Shown one piece after another: positions 1 through 7,913 of a stretch of 64,000 bases of DNA. The stretch's first letter is position 1. Every line of letters starts with the position of its first letter. This stretch comes from Alphaproteobacteria bacterium (lineage in GTDB: Bacteria; Pseudomonadota; Alphaproteobacteria; Micavibrionales; Micavibrionaceae): positions 310,001 to 374,000 of the forward strand of contig NVTV01000003.1 of the NCBI GenBank assembly GCA_002401695.1, written 5' to 3'. Position numbers and translations under genes: made by a program. The notes beneath the pieces are model-generated. The model saw nothing but the letters and a program-made list of their open reading frames with translations, was not told the DNA's origin and searched no databases.

Positions 1-695
1 GTATGGGCGCGGCGTGGCCGAAAGTGTTGGATGGTCGTGCGTTTGATCGTGTATGTGATATGGTGCAGGGCGTATCCGATATGGGCATGGAGGCGTGTGT
101 GACGCTGGGTATGTTAACCGAACCGCAGGCGGTGAAGTTGAAGGCGGCTGGCTTGACGGCATATAACCATAATCTGGATACGTCACGTGAATTTTATGAC
201 AAGGTTGTGACCACGCGTAATTATGATGATCGTCTGGATACATTGAAAAATGTTGCGAAGGCGGGGATTAATGCTTGCTGTGGCGGGATTTTGGGATTGG
301 GCGAGAGCGATGCAGATCGTGTTTCTTTGCTGCATACCTTGGCGAACCTTAATCCGCAGCCTGAATCAGTGCCGATTAATATGCTTGTCCCTGTTGAGGG
401 CACGCCGATGGCAGAGAATAAGATGCTTGATATTTTTGAGTGGATCAGATGTATCGCCGTTGCACGTATTTTGATGCCAAAGGCAATGGTGCGTTTATCT
501 GCTGGGCGTTTGACGATTTCCAAAGAAGCACAAGCCATGGCCTTTATGGCAGGCGCGAATGCGATCTTCACGGGGGAGAAGCTCCTCACCACACCCAACC
601 CTGAAAAAGATGCAGATTACGCATTATTGGGCGAGTTGGGCATTAAACCACGCGCTCCGTTTAAGGATGAAAAGCCGGAAGAGGCCGCGGCGTAG
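1..695 (+). CDS. bioB: Biotin synthase BioB, 5'-truncated by window edge
   Basis: BioB is a radical-SAM enzyme that inserts sulfur into dethiobiotin, the last step of biotin synthesis. The window opens inside the gene, so the CxxxCxxC radical-SAM cluster motif lies outside. What remains (about 230 residues, reading frame starting at base 3) includes the conserved Cys of 'EACVTLG', the Cys of 'ACCGGI', the Arg-containing 'VRLSAGR' motif that serves the [2Fe-2S] cluster in characterised BioB, and the family C-terminus 'LLTTPNPE'. The ATG at base 3 is an internal Met of the usual 'CMGAAW' motif, not a start. It ends with TAG and is followed by two orphan genes before bioF, so the biotin operon is interrupted here. 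Confidence 0.97.
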   Translation, partial: MGAAWPKVLDGRAFDRVCDMVQGVSDMGMEACVTLGMLTEPQAVKLKAAGLTAYNHNLDTSREFYDKVVTTRNYDDRLDTLKNVAKAGINACCGGILGLGESDADRVSLLHTLANLNPQPESVPINMLVPVEGTPMAENKMLDIFEWIRCIAVARILMPKAMVRLSAGRLTISKEAQAMAFMAGANAIFTGEKLLTTPNPEKDADYALLGELGIKPRAPFKDEKPEEAAA

Positions 696-761
696 CTTGT
701 TTGACATATTTTATCACGACATGGTAATCTCACCCTTGTAAAAAAGAATGGGTGAAGCGTT

Positions 762-1487
762 ATGGATGTTGGTCAAAGGATTAAAGAGCTATCTGCGGAT
801 GGCGGTAATGCTGCGTTGGATGAAATTTACCAAATTATTGAGAGCTTTCCCGAATATACAACACAGGCACTGGATGCGTTTGGGGTGAGTGGCTCACCAA
901 AGGCGATGGAATTAATTCTCGATACTATTAAAAATATAAATAATGGTGTAGATGACGGTGTCGCGTTGCGTGGTATTGATGTTTTGGGACGTATCGATAC
1001 ACAAGATAGCTTGGTTGATATTTTCAATTATGTCAGTCTTCTTGAGGTCGAGCCGATTGATAAGTTAAACCGTATTTTGAAAGCATTGGACACCTATCGT
1101 GAAAATGGAAGTGTGTTTGCCGCTACTTTATCCAATAAAATGATGGATGATTATCCCGTAGCGGTGGCGTTGCGTGTTGGTGTTTTAAAAGATCGGGGTA
1201 TGGATCAGGACGAGGATGCGATTGATGCGCTGGGCGAGATCGCCACTGGCGGACATGGTGTTGCAGGGCGTGCATTGAGTGCATTACAGGATATCGGAAG
1301 CGATCATGCGATTGATGTTTTTGAGGATGCATTAGGTGTGATTGCCGAGAATAATGTAAAGAAATCTGGGGCTGGGCTTGGTGCTATACCTGATGGTGAT
1401 GATACTTTTGATGATATGATGAGGGATTTTGGTATTGATCCTGCACCATCCGATGATGATCAATCTTTGGATGGGTTGGATTTGTAA
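762..1487 (+). CDS. Acidic helical-repeat (HEAT-like) protein, unknown function
   Basis: A 241-residue soluble protein with no signal peptide or membrane segment. I do not recognise a named family. The first ~200 residues look like tandem amphipathic helix pairs of HEAT/ARM style: recurring patterns such as 'DEIYQIIESFP', 'KAMELILDTI', 'VALRGIDVLGRI' and 'VAGRALSALQDIGSDHAIDVFEDAL'-like helices each about 30-37 residues apart (described, not aligned). The C-terminal ~40 residues are very acidic and probably disordered ('DGDDTFDDMMRDFG'). It lies 66 bp after bioB on the same strand and 134 bp before another acidic helical protein, and the two may be related. Its position inside the biotin locus does not by itself indicate a biotin role. 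Confidence 0.8.
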   Translation: MDVGQRIKELSADGGNAALDEIYQIIESFPEYTTQALDAFGVSGSPKAMELILDTIKNINNGVDDGVALRGIDVLGRIDTQDSLVDIFNYVSLLEVEPIDKLNRILKALDTYRENGSVFAATLSNKMMDDYPVAVALRVGVLKDRGMDQDEDAIDALGEIATGGHGVAGRALSALQDIGSDHAIDVFEDALGVIAENNVKKSGAGLGAIPDGDDTFDDMMRDFGIDPAPSDDDQSLDGLDL

Positions 1488-1621
1488 TGCGCTTTACCTG
1501 TGGTAAGGATGATAAAATATCACCTGATGTTGCGGCATAACTGAAAAACTTGACATATTGCGCCTGATTTCTTTATATGAGTGATATTAAATTACAAAAA
1601 TGAAGGGCTAGGGTGTAGAGC

Positions 1622-2167
1622 ATGAGTGACGTAGATAAAAATGAAGTCGATCTTACGGATGGTTTTGTAAATAAGGTTATGGGCGCAGTTGTTGATACGG
1701 CGAAAGATTTTGTTGGCGGTGTTTCTGGCGAGATAAAATCGCTTGTTGAAGATGGAAGTGATGATGCCTTAAGACAGTTGGCGACACAGTTCGGTGGGTC
1801 TCATTATTCTGGAGAGGTGTTTAGTGCGCTTGAGGAAAATGGCGGCGAAGTCGCCATGGCGCAAATTTCACTCATAGTGCAAGAGAAATCAAGCGCGGCT
1901 GTTTGTGATGAGGATGATAAAGCATTGTCAGGAATTGTTTCTCGCTCTCTTAATATTCTTGAGAAAAATGGTAATGAAGCTGCAATACGTGGTGTTTTGG
2001 ATATTATGCTGGATACGAAAGACGATAGTGTTTTTGAACGGTGTGAAGAGATTATTAACCAGAGTGATAATCTTGCGGTTCAAAATAAAATGGATGCGGC
2101 GTTGGATAATAAAATGCAAGAAACCAAAGAAGATCCGTCGCCTGTTGTTTCTGCGCATGAATTATAG
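1622..2167 (+). CDS. Acidic helical protein, unknown function
   Basis: A 181-residue acidic protein, no signal peptide, no membrane segment, not recognised. The body (residues ~40-150) is made of helix-like stretches separated by Gly/Asn turns ('ALRQLATQFGG', 'VFSALEENGGEVAMAQ', 'LNILEKNGNEAAIRGVLDIM'), a pattern like the HEAT-style protein just upstream, so a shared origin is plausible. An AGGG-containing ribosome-binding site lies ~10 nt before the ATG at 1622. It is followed by a strong hairpin and U-tract immediately before bioF, so it probably ends a transcription unit (bioB plus two orphans), with bioF-D-A read separately or by read-through. Confidence 0.8.
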   Translation: MSDVDKNEVDLTDGFVNKVMGAVVDTAKDFVGGVSGEIKSLVEDGSDDALRQLATQFGGSHYSGEVFSALEENGGEVAMAQISLIVQEKSSAAVCDEDDKALSGIVSRSLNILEKNGNEAAIRGVLDIMLDTKDDSVFERCEEIINQSDNLAVQNKMDAALDNKMQETKEDPSPVVSAHEL

Positions 2168-2208
2168 AGTTTAAATCTGTCGTATTTATATTTAGTAATG
2201 CTATAAAT

Positions 2209-2239
2209 AACCCTGTGAATATTCATAGGGTTTTTATTT
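2209..2239 (+). terminator. Intrinsic terminator or attenuator abutting bioF
   Basis: A near-perfect inverted repeat (arms 2209-2220 and 2221-2232; one G-U pair in RNA) is followed by TTTTTATTT, the classic rho-independent shape. The unusual point is that the U-tract ends directly against the bioF start codon at 2240, and the only Shine-Dalgarno-like bases (AGGG, 2227-2230) lie inside the 3' arm. The hairpin could both terminate transcription from the upstream genes and mask the bioF ribosome-binding site. A sequence CTATAAATAA at 2201-2210 matches 8 of 10 positions of the alphaproteobacterial BioR operator consensus as I remember it, which is weak evidence for biotin control. Confidence 0.7.
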
Positions 2240-3352
2240 ATGCAGCAGTTTCAAAATGCACTATCAGAGCTAAAAGATCAGAATCGATACCGGTCTTTGA
2301 ATTTGCCGGATGGGATTGATCTGACTTCTAATGATTATATGGGTATGGCGGTGCATCCGCACTTGCGGACTGCGGCTATTGAAGCGTTGGAGGACGGCCT
2401 TGATATCGGCGCGGCGGGGTCGCGTTTGTTGCGCGGGCATACGCCTTCTCATGCAGAGCTGGAATCTTATGCCGCCACATATTTCAAAGCAGGCGGGGCG
2501 TTGTATTTTGCCAGTGGGTTTCAGGCGAATTATGCGTTGCTGACGACCTTGCCCGATCGCCGTGATGTAATTTTGTATGATGGACTTGTTCATGCCAGTG
2601 TTCGTGATGGTTTAATTGCGACGCAGGCGAAAAACTATAAATTTGCGCATAATGATATGGACGCGCTGGAGGCGTTATTAAAGCGTCACCGTGAAAGTGC
2701 GGGAACGATTTGGATTGCTGTTGAATCGGTTTATTCGATGGATGGTGATATTGCGCCGTTGAGCGATCTTCACGCGCTGGCTGTGCGTTATGATGCGATG
2801 CTGATTGTTGATGAAGCGCATGCTACGGGTATTTACGGTACGGATGGTAAAGGATTGTGCTGGGACATTATCGATGCGCATGGCTATGACCATTTGGTAA
2901 CGCTGCATACGTGCGGCAAGGCGATTGGTGTGGCGGGTGGCTTGGTTTGCGCGTCTTCGGCTGTGATTGACTATATGGTGAATAAGGCGCGGCCCTTTAT
3001 ATTTTCAACCGCGCCGATGCCCTTGCAAGCGTTGCTGGTGCAGAAATCTCTGGAAATTTTGGCGTCCGAGGATGGCGCGCAGCGTCGGGAGAGGCTGTTT
3101 AAAATATGTGCGCTGGGGCAGGAACTATTCGGCGGTGCGGGAACGCAAGTGATTCCGATTATTCTGGGCGAAGATGAAAAAGCGGTGCGTGTTGCCACGG
3201 CCATGCAAGAGGCAGGATATGATATTCGCGCCATCCGTCCGCCGACAGTGCCACAAGGGCAGGCGCGTTTGCGTTTGTCTTTAAGTTCGGAGCTGGAGCC
3301 TGCTGTTTTACAAGGTTTCTCTGATGCGCTACAACCGTATATGGAAGGGTAG
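2240..3352 (+). CDS. bioF: 8-amino-7-oxononanoate synthase
   Basis: PLP enzyme of the alpha-oxoamine synthase family that condenses pimeloyl-thioester with L-alanine in biotin synthesis. At 370 residues it is slightly shorter than E. coli BioF. Visible family marks are 'SNDYMGM' near residue 30, the Gly-rich 'GAAGSRLLRGH' (~58-68), the PLP aspartate in 'LIVDEAHATGIYG' (~190) and the Schiff-base lysine in 'HTCGKAIGVAGG' (~230). The N-terminus is short but the ATG at 2240 leaves the conserved core complete. First gene of a tight bioF-bioD-bioA unit, with 3 bp to bioD. Confidence 0.96.
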   Translation: MQQFQNALSELKDQNRYRSLNLPDGIDLTSNDYMGMAVHPHLRTAAIEALEDGLDIGAAGSRLLRGHTPSHAELESYAATYFKAGGALYFASGFQANYALLTTLPDRRDVILYDGLVHASVRDGLIATQAKNYKFAHNDMDALEALLKRHRESAGTIWIAVESVYSMDGDIAPLSDLHALAVRYDAMLIVDEAHATGIYGTDGKGLCWDIIDAHGYDHLVTLHTCGKAIGVAGGLVCASSAVIDYMVNKARPFIFSTAPMPLQALLVQKSLEILASEDGAQRRERLFKICALGQELFGGAGTQVIPIILGEDEKAVRVATAMQEAGYDIRAIRPPTVPQGQARLRLSLSSELEPAVLQGFSDALQPYMEG

Positions 3353-3355
3353 AGC

Positions 3356-4012
3356 ATGACGCATAAATTTATCATTACAGGCACAGATACAGATATTGGC
3401 AAGACCGTGTTTTCGGCTGCGCTTATGCTGGGGTTAGAGGCCGCAGGTCATACGCCGCATTACTGGAAGCCCGTGCAGTCAGGCATTACCGAAAATGTGG
3501 ATACGCGCCGTGTGCAGAAATTAACCAACTTGCCCGATGAGCGTTTCCTGTCCGAGCGTTATATTTTCAGTGAGCCATTATCCCCGCATCTTGCCGCCGA
3601 AAAGGATGGCACGGAGATTGATGTTGATGCGTTGCAAGACCCTGCGCAAATACCTGAATGCGCGGGCGCGCTGGTGATTGAGGGTGCGGGTGGCTTGATG
3701 GTGCCGTTAACGCGCAATAATTTGCAGATTAATGTGTTCCAGAAATGGAAGGCTCCCCTTATTTTATGTGCGCGCACGGGGTTGGGTACGATTAACCATA
3801 CGCTGTTATCGCTGGAAGCCATCTGGGCGCGGGATATTCCGTTGAAAGGTATTGTGTTTATTGGCGATGATAATGCGGATAATATCCGTACGATTGCGGA
3901 GATGTCCAAGGTGAAAGTTTTAGGGCGTTTACCTTTGGCTGATGAGCTGGATGATACGATGCTGCGCCTTTTGTTTGCGAATAATTTCAAGATCGGGGAT
4001 TTTGTTGAATGA
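3356..4012 (+). CDS. bioD: ATP-dependent dethiobiotin synthetase
   Basis: BioD closes the ureido ring of dethiobiotin from 7,8-diaminopelargonate, CO2 and ATP. The 218-residue protein begins with the P-loop 'GTDTDIGKTVFSAAL' at residues ~8-22, then the substrate lysine region 'YWKPVQSG' (~38-45) and 'VIEGAGGLMVPL' (~105-116), all standard for the family. Its ATG follows the bioF stop by 3 bp and its TGA overlaps the bioA ATG in an ATGA arrangement, consistent with translational coupling in a bioFDA unit. Length and motifs are normal. Confidence 0.96.
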   Translation: MTHKFIITGTDTDIGKTVFSAALMLGLEAAGHTPHYWKPVQSGITENVDTRRVQKLTNLPDERFLSERYIFSEPLSPHLAAEKDGTEIDVDALQDPAQIPECAGALVIEGAGGLMVPLTRNNLQINVFQKWKAPLILCARTGLGTINHTLLSLEAIWARDIPLKGIVFIGDDNADNIRTIAEMSKVKVLGRLPLADELDDTMLRLLFANNFKIGDFVE

Positions 4013-5310
4013 GTAAGGCTAAATCCACCTCTCCTTTGTGGCATCCCTATACACAGCATGCCATTGCCCCTGACTCCATCCATATAGACCGTGCAGCGGG
4101 CGCATATTTATTTGCGCGTAATGAGGTTAATGGTGTGCCCAAGGGGGAGCGCCGCATTATCGATGCGATTTCCAGTTGGTGGGTGATTACGCATGGGCAT
4201 TGCCACCCTGAAATTATGCACGCGGTGCAACAGCAAGCAGGCGCGCTGGATCAGGTTATATTTGCTGGATTTACCCACGAACCTGCGGAAATGTTGGCAG
4301 AGAATTTAATTGCGGTCACAGGTGATCGTCTGGAGCATGTTTTTCTATCTGATAGTGGATCAACCGCGGTTGAGGTGGCCTTGAAAATGGCGATTGGATA
4401 TTGGGAACATTCCGGCCATCCGCGGCGTAAGATTATCGCTCTGGAGGGTGGGTATCACGGTGATACATTTGGCACGATGTCTGTCGGCGGGCGCAGTGTT
4501 TATCATAAATTATACGAGCCTTATATGTTTGAGGTGGAGCATATCCCTTTCCCTGTGGCAGGATGCGAAGCCGAAACCTTTGCCGCACTGGAAAAGGTGC
4601 TGGATGATCATAAAGATGACATTGCCGCTTTTGTGTTTGAGCCTTTATTACAGGCTGCTGGCGGGATGCGGGTTTATTCATCTGATGTTCTCAAAACCAT
4701 GGCCGATATGTGCCGCGCGCATGGTGTGTTGTTGATTGCCGATGAGGTGATGACAGGGTTCGGGCGCACGGGAACGATGTTTGCGTGTCAGCAGGCCGAT
4801 TTTGTGCCTGATTTGATGTGCATGTCTAAGGGGCTGACGGGCGGGTTTCTGCCTTTGGGTGCGACCCTTTGCAGCAAGGATATTTATAACGCGTTTTATC
4901 ACAAGGATAAGGCGAAAATGTTTTTCCATTCCTCGTCCTTTATGGGCAATCCGTTATCTTGTGCGGCGGCGAATGCTTCGCTTCGTATTTGGGAAGATGA
5001 TGAAGCGGTGCAGGATAAAATAGATAACATCGCCAAGGCGCATGCGGAGGCCGCCGTGAGTTTTGCGCGGCGCGGTGATCTGACGAATATACGGCAAAAG
5101 GGGACGATGCTGGCGATGGATTTGGCGGTAGAGGATGGCGGTTATCTTTCTGATATTCAGCCAAAATTATATGAGTCTTTCCTCTCACAAGGGGTTTTGT
5201 TGCGTCCGCTGGGTAATACGGTGTATATTCTACCTCCATACTGTATCAGTGAGAATGATCTGAATGTGGTGTATAGCGCGGTGAATGTTGCGCTGGATAA
5301 GGTTTTTTAG
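4009..5310 (+). CDS. bioA: Adenosylmethionine-8-amino-7-oxononanoate aminotransferase
   Basis: Class III PLP aminotransferase that converts 8-amino-7-oxononanoate to 7,8-diaminopelargonate using S-adenosylmethionine as amino donor. The 433 residues carry 'HPYTQH' near the N-terminus, 'SSWWVITHGHCHPEI', the glycine-rich 'SDSGSTAVEVALKMA', 'IADEVMTGFGRTG' with the PLP aspartate, and the Schiff-base lysine in 'CMSKGLTGGFLPLG'. It overlaps bioD by 4 nt. Its last 121 bp (5190-5310) recur almost unchanged at 6283-6403, the trace of a duplication described separately. After its TAG a GGGGAG/ATG pair at ~5315-5326 opens a frame that soon fails, perhaps the start of a lost neighbour. Confidence 0.96.
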   Translation: MSKAKSTSPLWHPYTQHAIAPDSIHIDRAAGAYLFARNEVNGVPKGERRIIDAISSWWVITHGHCHPEIMHAVQQQAGALDQVIFAGFTHEPAEMLAENLIAVTGDRLEHVFLSDSGSTAVEVALKMAIGYWEHSGHPRRKIIALEGGYHGDTFGTMSVGGRSVYHKLYEPYMFEVEHIPFPVAGCEAETFAALEKVLDDHKDDIAAFVFEPLLQAAGGMRVYSSDVLKTMADMCRAHGVLLIADEVMTGFGRTGTMFACQQADFVPDLMCMSKGLTGGFLPLGATLCSKDIYNAFYHKDKAKMFFHSSSFMGNPLSCAAANASLRIWEDDEAVQDKIDNIAKAHAEAAVSFARRGDLTNIRQKGTMLAMDLAVEDGGYLSDIQPKLYESFLSQGVLLRPLGNTVYILPPYCISENDLNVVYSAVNVALDKVF

Positions 5311-5341
5311 CACAGGGGAGAGTATGGATTTGTTTCGTATC

Positions 5342-6160
5342 CTACATTTTAGGAATACTTACATCTGGAGAACTCTGATCGGGAGACACAGAATCTTGAA
5401 TATTGTCTTGTACTTGAGATAGCTCTTTAGTGAACTTTTCTGTCGATATAGCCTCTATCTGGAGGCAGCCAAATTCGTCTCTTGTTTGTAGTTGTTGAGC
5501 TGCTGGCTCGTAATCTATTGAGCCATTCTCATTGGTGCAATTGGCAAATTCAACATTCTCAAAAAGTGGGTTCTGTGTGTAAGCGTATTGGGCTGATGGC
5601 TCTATTTCTGTAAATTGTTCTGCAAATTGTTTTCTGAGGCTTTGTTCGTCAAGATCATAAGTGATTTCGCCAATTTTTAATGTATGTTCATCCTTGTTAT
5701 AGCCCGCTTTAATATCGTCCATATATTCTGGAGTGTATTGTATTTCCCGTGCTTCTTCCAAGCTTCTAACAGGTCTTGCGTGATGCCATCCATAATTATA
5801 TCCGTCTTGGATATCTCTTGCCTTGTCATTGGCTACATCCAGCGTTGAGAGCACACCAACTTGAAGTTTTGTGTTTTGGAGGGCGTTTTCTAAATCGCTT
5901 GCATTATCGTATTGCTTTAATTCATCTATAGAGGCTTCGATAAGTTCACGTCGGGATGCTAAGTTCATGCCTTTATATTGTTCGACTACATCTTCTGCTC
6001 TGGTGGTGTAAGAATTTAATAATCTATTTTGAATTGTGTATTCTCTTCGTAAATTGGGGGGTGTGTCAGGCGCATTATCTTGGAATGCAGCCAATAGATC
6101 AGGTGTGTTAAAATCCTCGCGAGGATTTTCTGTGGGGCTTAAATAATCTATTGTATTCAT
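5342..6160 (-). CDS. Orphan acidic protein inserted beside bioA
   Basis: A 272-residue protein on the opposite strand to its neighbours. I do not recognise it. It has no signal peptide or membrane helix, is rich in Asp, Glu, Asn and Gln, starts with a Pro/Asp-rich segment, has a predicted helical region around residues 55-110 ('RRELIEASIDELKQYDNASD') and ends in a Ser/Pro/Asp-rich tail. The gene fills the space between bioA and the duplication scar, which suggests it arrived with the rearrangement that destroyed a first copy of the DnaA-domain-IV-like gene. Codon third positions are more AT-rich than in bioA, compatible with a different history, although I did not count them. Confidence 0.75.
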   Translation of the reverse strand: MNTIDYLSPTENPREDFNTPDLLAAFQDNAPDTPPNLRREYTIQNRLLNSYTTRAEDVVEQYKGMNLASRRELIEASIDELKQYDNASDLENALQNTKLQVGVLSTLDVANDKARDIQDGYNYGWHHARPVRSLEEAREIQYTPEYMDDIKAGYNKDEHTLKIGEITYDLDEQSLRKQFAEQFTEIEPSAQYAYTQNPLFENVEFANCTNENGSIDYEPAAQQLQTRDEFGCLQIEAISTEKFTKELSQVQDNIQDSVSPDQSSPDVSIPKM

Positions 6161-6241
6161 TGAACATCACCAAATATTTTACATATCTCACCGCCATTAT
6201 AAATAAAGTGCAATAATTATGCAATTTATTTTATATAAATA

Positions 6242-6403
6242 ATGTAGAGGCGGTGGCTGAAAAGCTTGCATTGATTTAGATTAGGGGTTTTGTTGCGTCC
6301 GCTGGGCAATACGGTGTATATTCTACCTCCATACTGTATCAGTGAGAATGATCTGAATGTGGTGTATTGCGCGGTGAGTGTTGCACTGGATAAGGTTTTG
6401 TAA
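6242..6403 (+). pseudogene. Duplication scar: orf tail fused to bioA tail
   Basis: Two gene tails are joined here. Bases 6242-6287 match the 3' end and stop codon of the DnaA-IV-like gene (6677-6714) with a few changes. Bases 6283-6403 match the last 121 bp of bioA (5190-5310) at 115 of 121 positions, with a TAA in place of TAG. The join shares AGGG between both parents. This is what a tandem duplication of [bioA tail + DnaA-IV-like gene] through a 4-bp microhomology would leave, followed by loss of most of the first gene copy. The scar still supplies the sequence just upstream of the intact DnaA-IV-like gene, including its AAGGA ribosome-binding site at 6402-6406. Confidence 0.85.
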
Positions 6404-6412
6404 GGAACAAAA

Positions 6413-6712
6413 ATGAGTGATCTAAAGAAAATTCGTAGAACAGTATCAGATTATTTCGGGGATATTGTTACCGTTAAAAAACTGGAAGAAACCGGTGGTA
6501 GTAAAACAGTGACTCAGGCAAAGGCAGTTGGCGTTTATGTTGCACGCAAGGAGGGGAATGAATATGAGGATATCGCAAAGATTTTTGGCTATGCAAACGA
6601 GAGATCTGTTTCTCGTGTGTTTACGAAAGTGAATGAAGAAATGTCATATGGCGGCACGGTGCAGCGTGATGTTAATGCGGTGGCTGAAAAACTTGGTATT
6701 GATTTAGATTAG
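6413..6712 (+). CDS. Stand-alone DnaA domain-IV-like DNA-binding protein
   Basis: A 99-residue protein that resembles only the C-terminal DNA-binding domain of DnaA. 'VSDYFGDIVTVKKL' matches the 'V..YF.V...DL' entry to domain IV, 'TQAKAVGVYVARKEGNEYED' matches the '..R..AM.L.K......EIG' helices, and 'IAKIFGYANERSVSRVFTKV' aligns with the DnaA signature region in which E. coli has GGRDHTTVLHA. The signature itself is changed: Arg, Ser and Val replace His, Thr and Thr, so DnaA-box recognition is probably altered. There is no AAA+ module. SD AAGGA is 6 nt before the ATG. It lies directly before dnaN, the place dnaA occupies in the usual dnaA-dnaN-recF-gyrB order. Function inferred: DNA binding, perhaps origin or clamp-loader-locus regulation. 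Confidence 0.8.
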   Translation: MSDLKKIRRTVSDYFGDIVTVKKLEETGGSKTVTQAKAVGVYVARKEGNEYEDIAKIFGYANERSVSRVFTKVNEEMSYGGTVQRDVNAVAEKLGIDLD

Positions 6713-6785
6713 GGCTTCTGCCGCGTGAATCGCTATGCTAAACTCCGGCTATATATAACATAAAATTAAAATGGATGGATTCGCC

Positions 6786-7901
6786 ATGAAACTGAGTATT
6801 GATCGTTCAGCTCTATTGAGAGCACTAAATCACGTGCAAAGTGTTGTGGAGCGCCGTAATACGATCCCGATCCTTTCCAATGTTTTGATGAAAGCAGAGG
6901 ACGGTGTTTTGGCACTATCCTCAACCGATATGGATCTCGAAATTAACGAATCAGTGGCGGCGAATGTTACAATGGCCGGTGCAACGACTGCGCCCGCAGG
7001 CACATTCCATGAAATTGTCCGTAAATTACCTGATGAGGCCGAGGTCGAGATTGAGCTGAATGCAGAAGGTACGCAAATTACTGTGCGTTCCGGTCGCTCT
7101 AAATTTAAACTGAGCTGTTTGCCTGTGGCTGATTTTCCTGAAATTTCAACGGGTGATTTGCCGAGTGGTTTTTCATTGCCGGCATCTGATCTGCGTGCGC
7201 TTATTGATCGTACAAAATTTGCGATGAGCACAGAAGAAACCCGTTATTATTTGAACGGTATTTATTTGCATGAGGCTGATAATGATGGCGTAAAAGTTTT
7301 GCGCGCGGTTTCAACGGATGGCCATAGATTGGCGCGTTTCGAAATGCCTTTACCAGAAGGTGCGGCGGATATGCCTGCGGTGATTATTCCGCGCAAGGCG
7401 ATTGGTGAAATACGTAAGTTGATTGAAGATGCTGCTGACTTGATACAAATCACATTATCCGAAAACAAAATTCGTTTTGCATTTGATCATATTGTTTTGA
7501 CGTCAAAATTGATTGACGGAACATTTCCTGATTATCAACGCGTTATTCCACAAGGTAATGACAAGATTGTTGAAATTGATCCTAAGGTATTTTCACGGGC
7601 GATTGACCGTGTTTCAACGATTTCAGATGGTAAGTCGCATGCGCTTAAAATCACATTGGATGGTAAGTTGATGACCCTTTCCGCCAGTTCCCCCGAAGCG
7701 GGCAGCGCGACGGAAGAGTTGGAAGTAAACGGTGATGCGAATATGGAAATTGGTTTTAACGCAAAATATCTTCTGGATATTACCTCGCAAATCGAGGGTG
7801 AGGGATGTCGTTTGACGTTGGCCGATTCCGCCAGCCCGACCATCATTCAGGATAATAGTGATCCTTCCTCGTTATATGTGTTGATGCCGTTGAGGGTGTA
7901 A
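6786..7901 (+). CDS. dnaN: DNA polymerase III beta sliding clamp
   Basis: The ring-shaped processivity clamp of the replicative polymerase. I start it at the ATG at 6786 (MKLSIDRSALL), which has a TGGA 6 nt upstream and matches the family N-terminus; a longer frame opens at 6771. The 371-residue protein shows the typical 'VVERRNTIPILSNVLM' near residue 20, 'STDMDLEI', 'SCLPVADFPEI', 'STDGHRLA' in the middle domain and the C-terminal 'YVLMPLRV', which is the conserved tail lining the partner-binding pocket. Followed after 12 bp by an orphan membrane-anchored protein and then recF. Confidence 0.97.
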   Translation: MKLSIDRSALLRALNHVQSVVERRNTIPILSNVLMKAEDGVLALSSTDMDLEINESVAANVTMAGATTAPAGTFHEIVRKLPDEAEVEIELNAEGTQITVRSGRSKFKLSCLPVADFPEISTGDLPSGFSLPASDLRALIDRTKFAMSTEETRYYLNGIYLHEADNDGVKVLRAVSTDGHRLARFEMPLPEGAADMPAVIIPRKAIGEIRKLIEDAADLIQITLSENKIRFAFDHIVLTSKLIDGTFPDYQRVIPQGNDKIVEIDPKVFSRAIDRVSTISDGKSHALKITLDGKLMTLSASSPEAGSATEELEVNGDANMEIGFNAKYLLDITSQIEGEGCRLTLADSASPTIIQDNSDPSSLYVLMPLRV

Positions 7902-7913
7902 GTAGGCTGAGAT

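Noticed and set aside
221-598. Antisense frame within bioB and similar frames in dnaN, gyrB and the pump genes
   Set aside because: Shadows of strongly coding genes, with no independent start signals or protein features.
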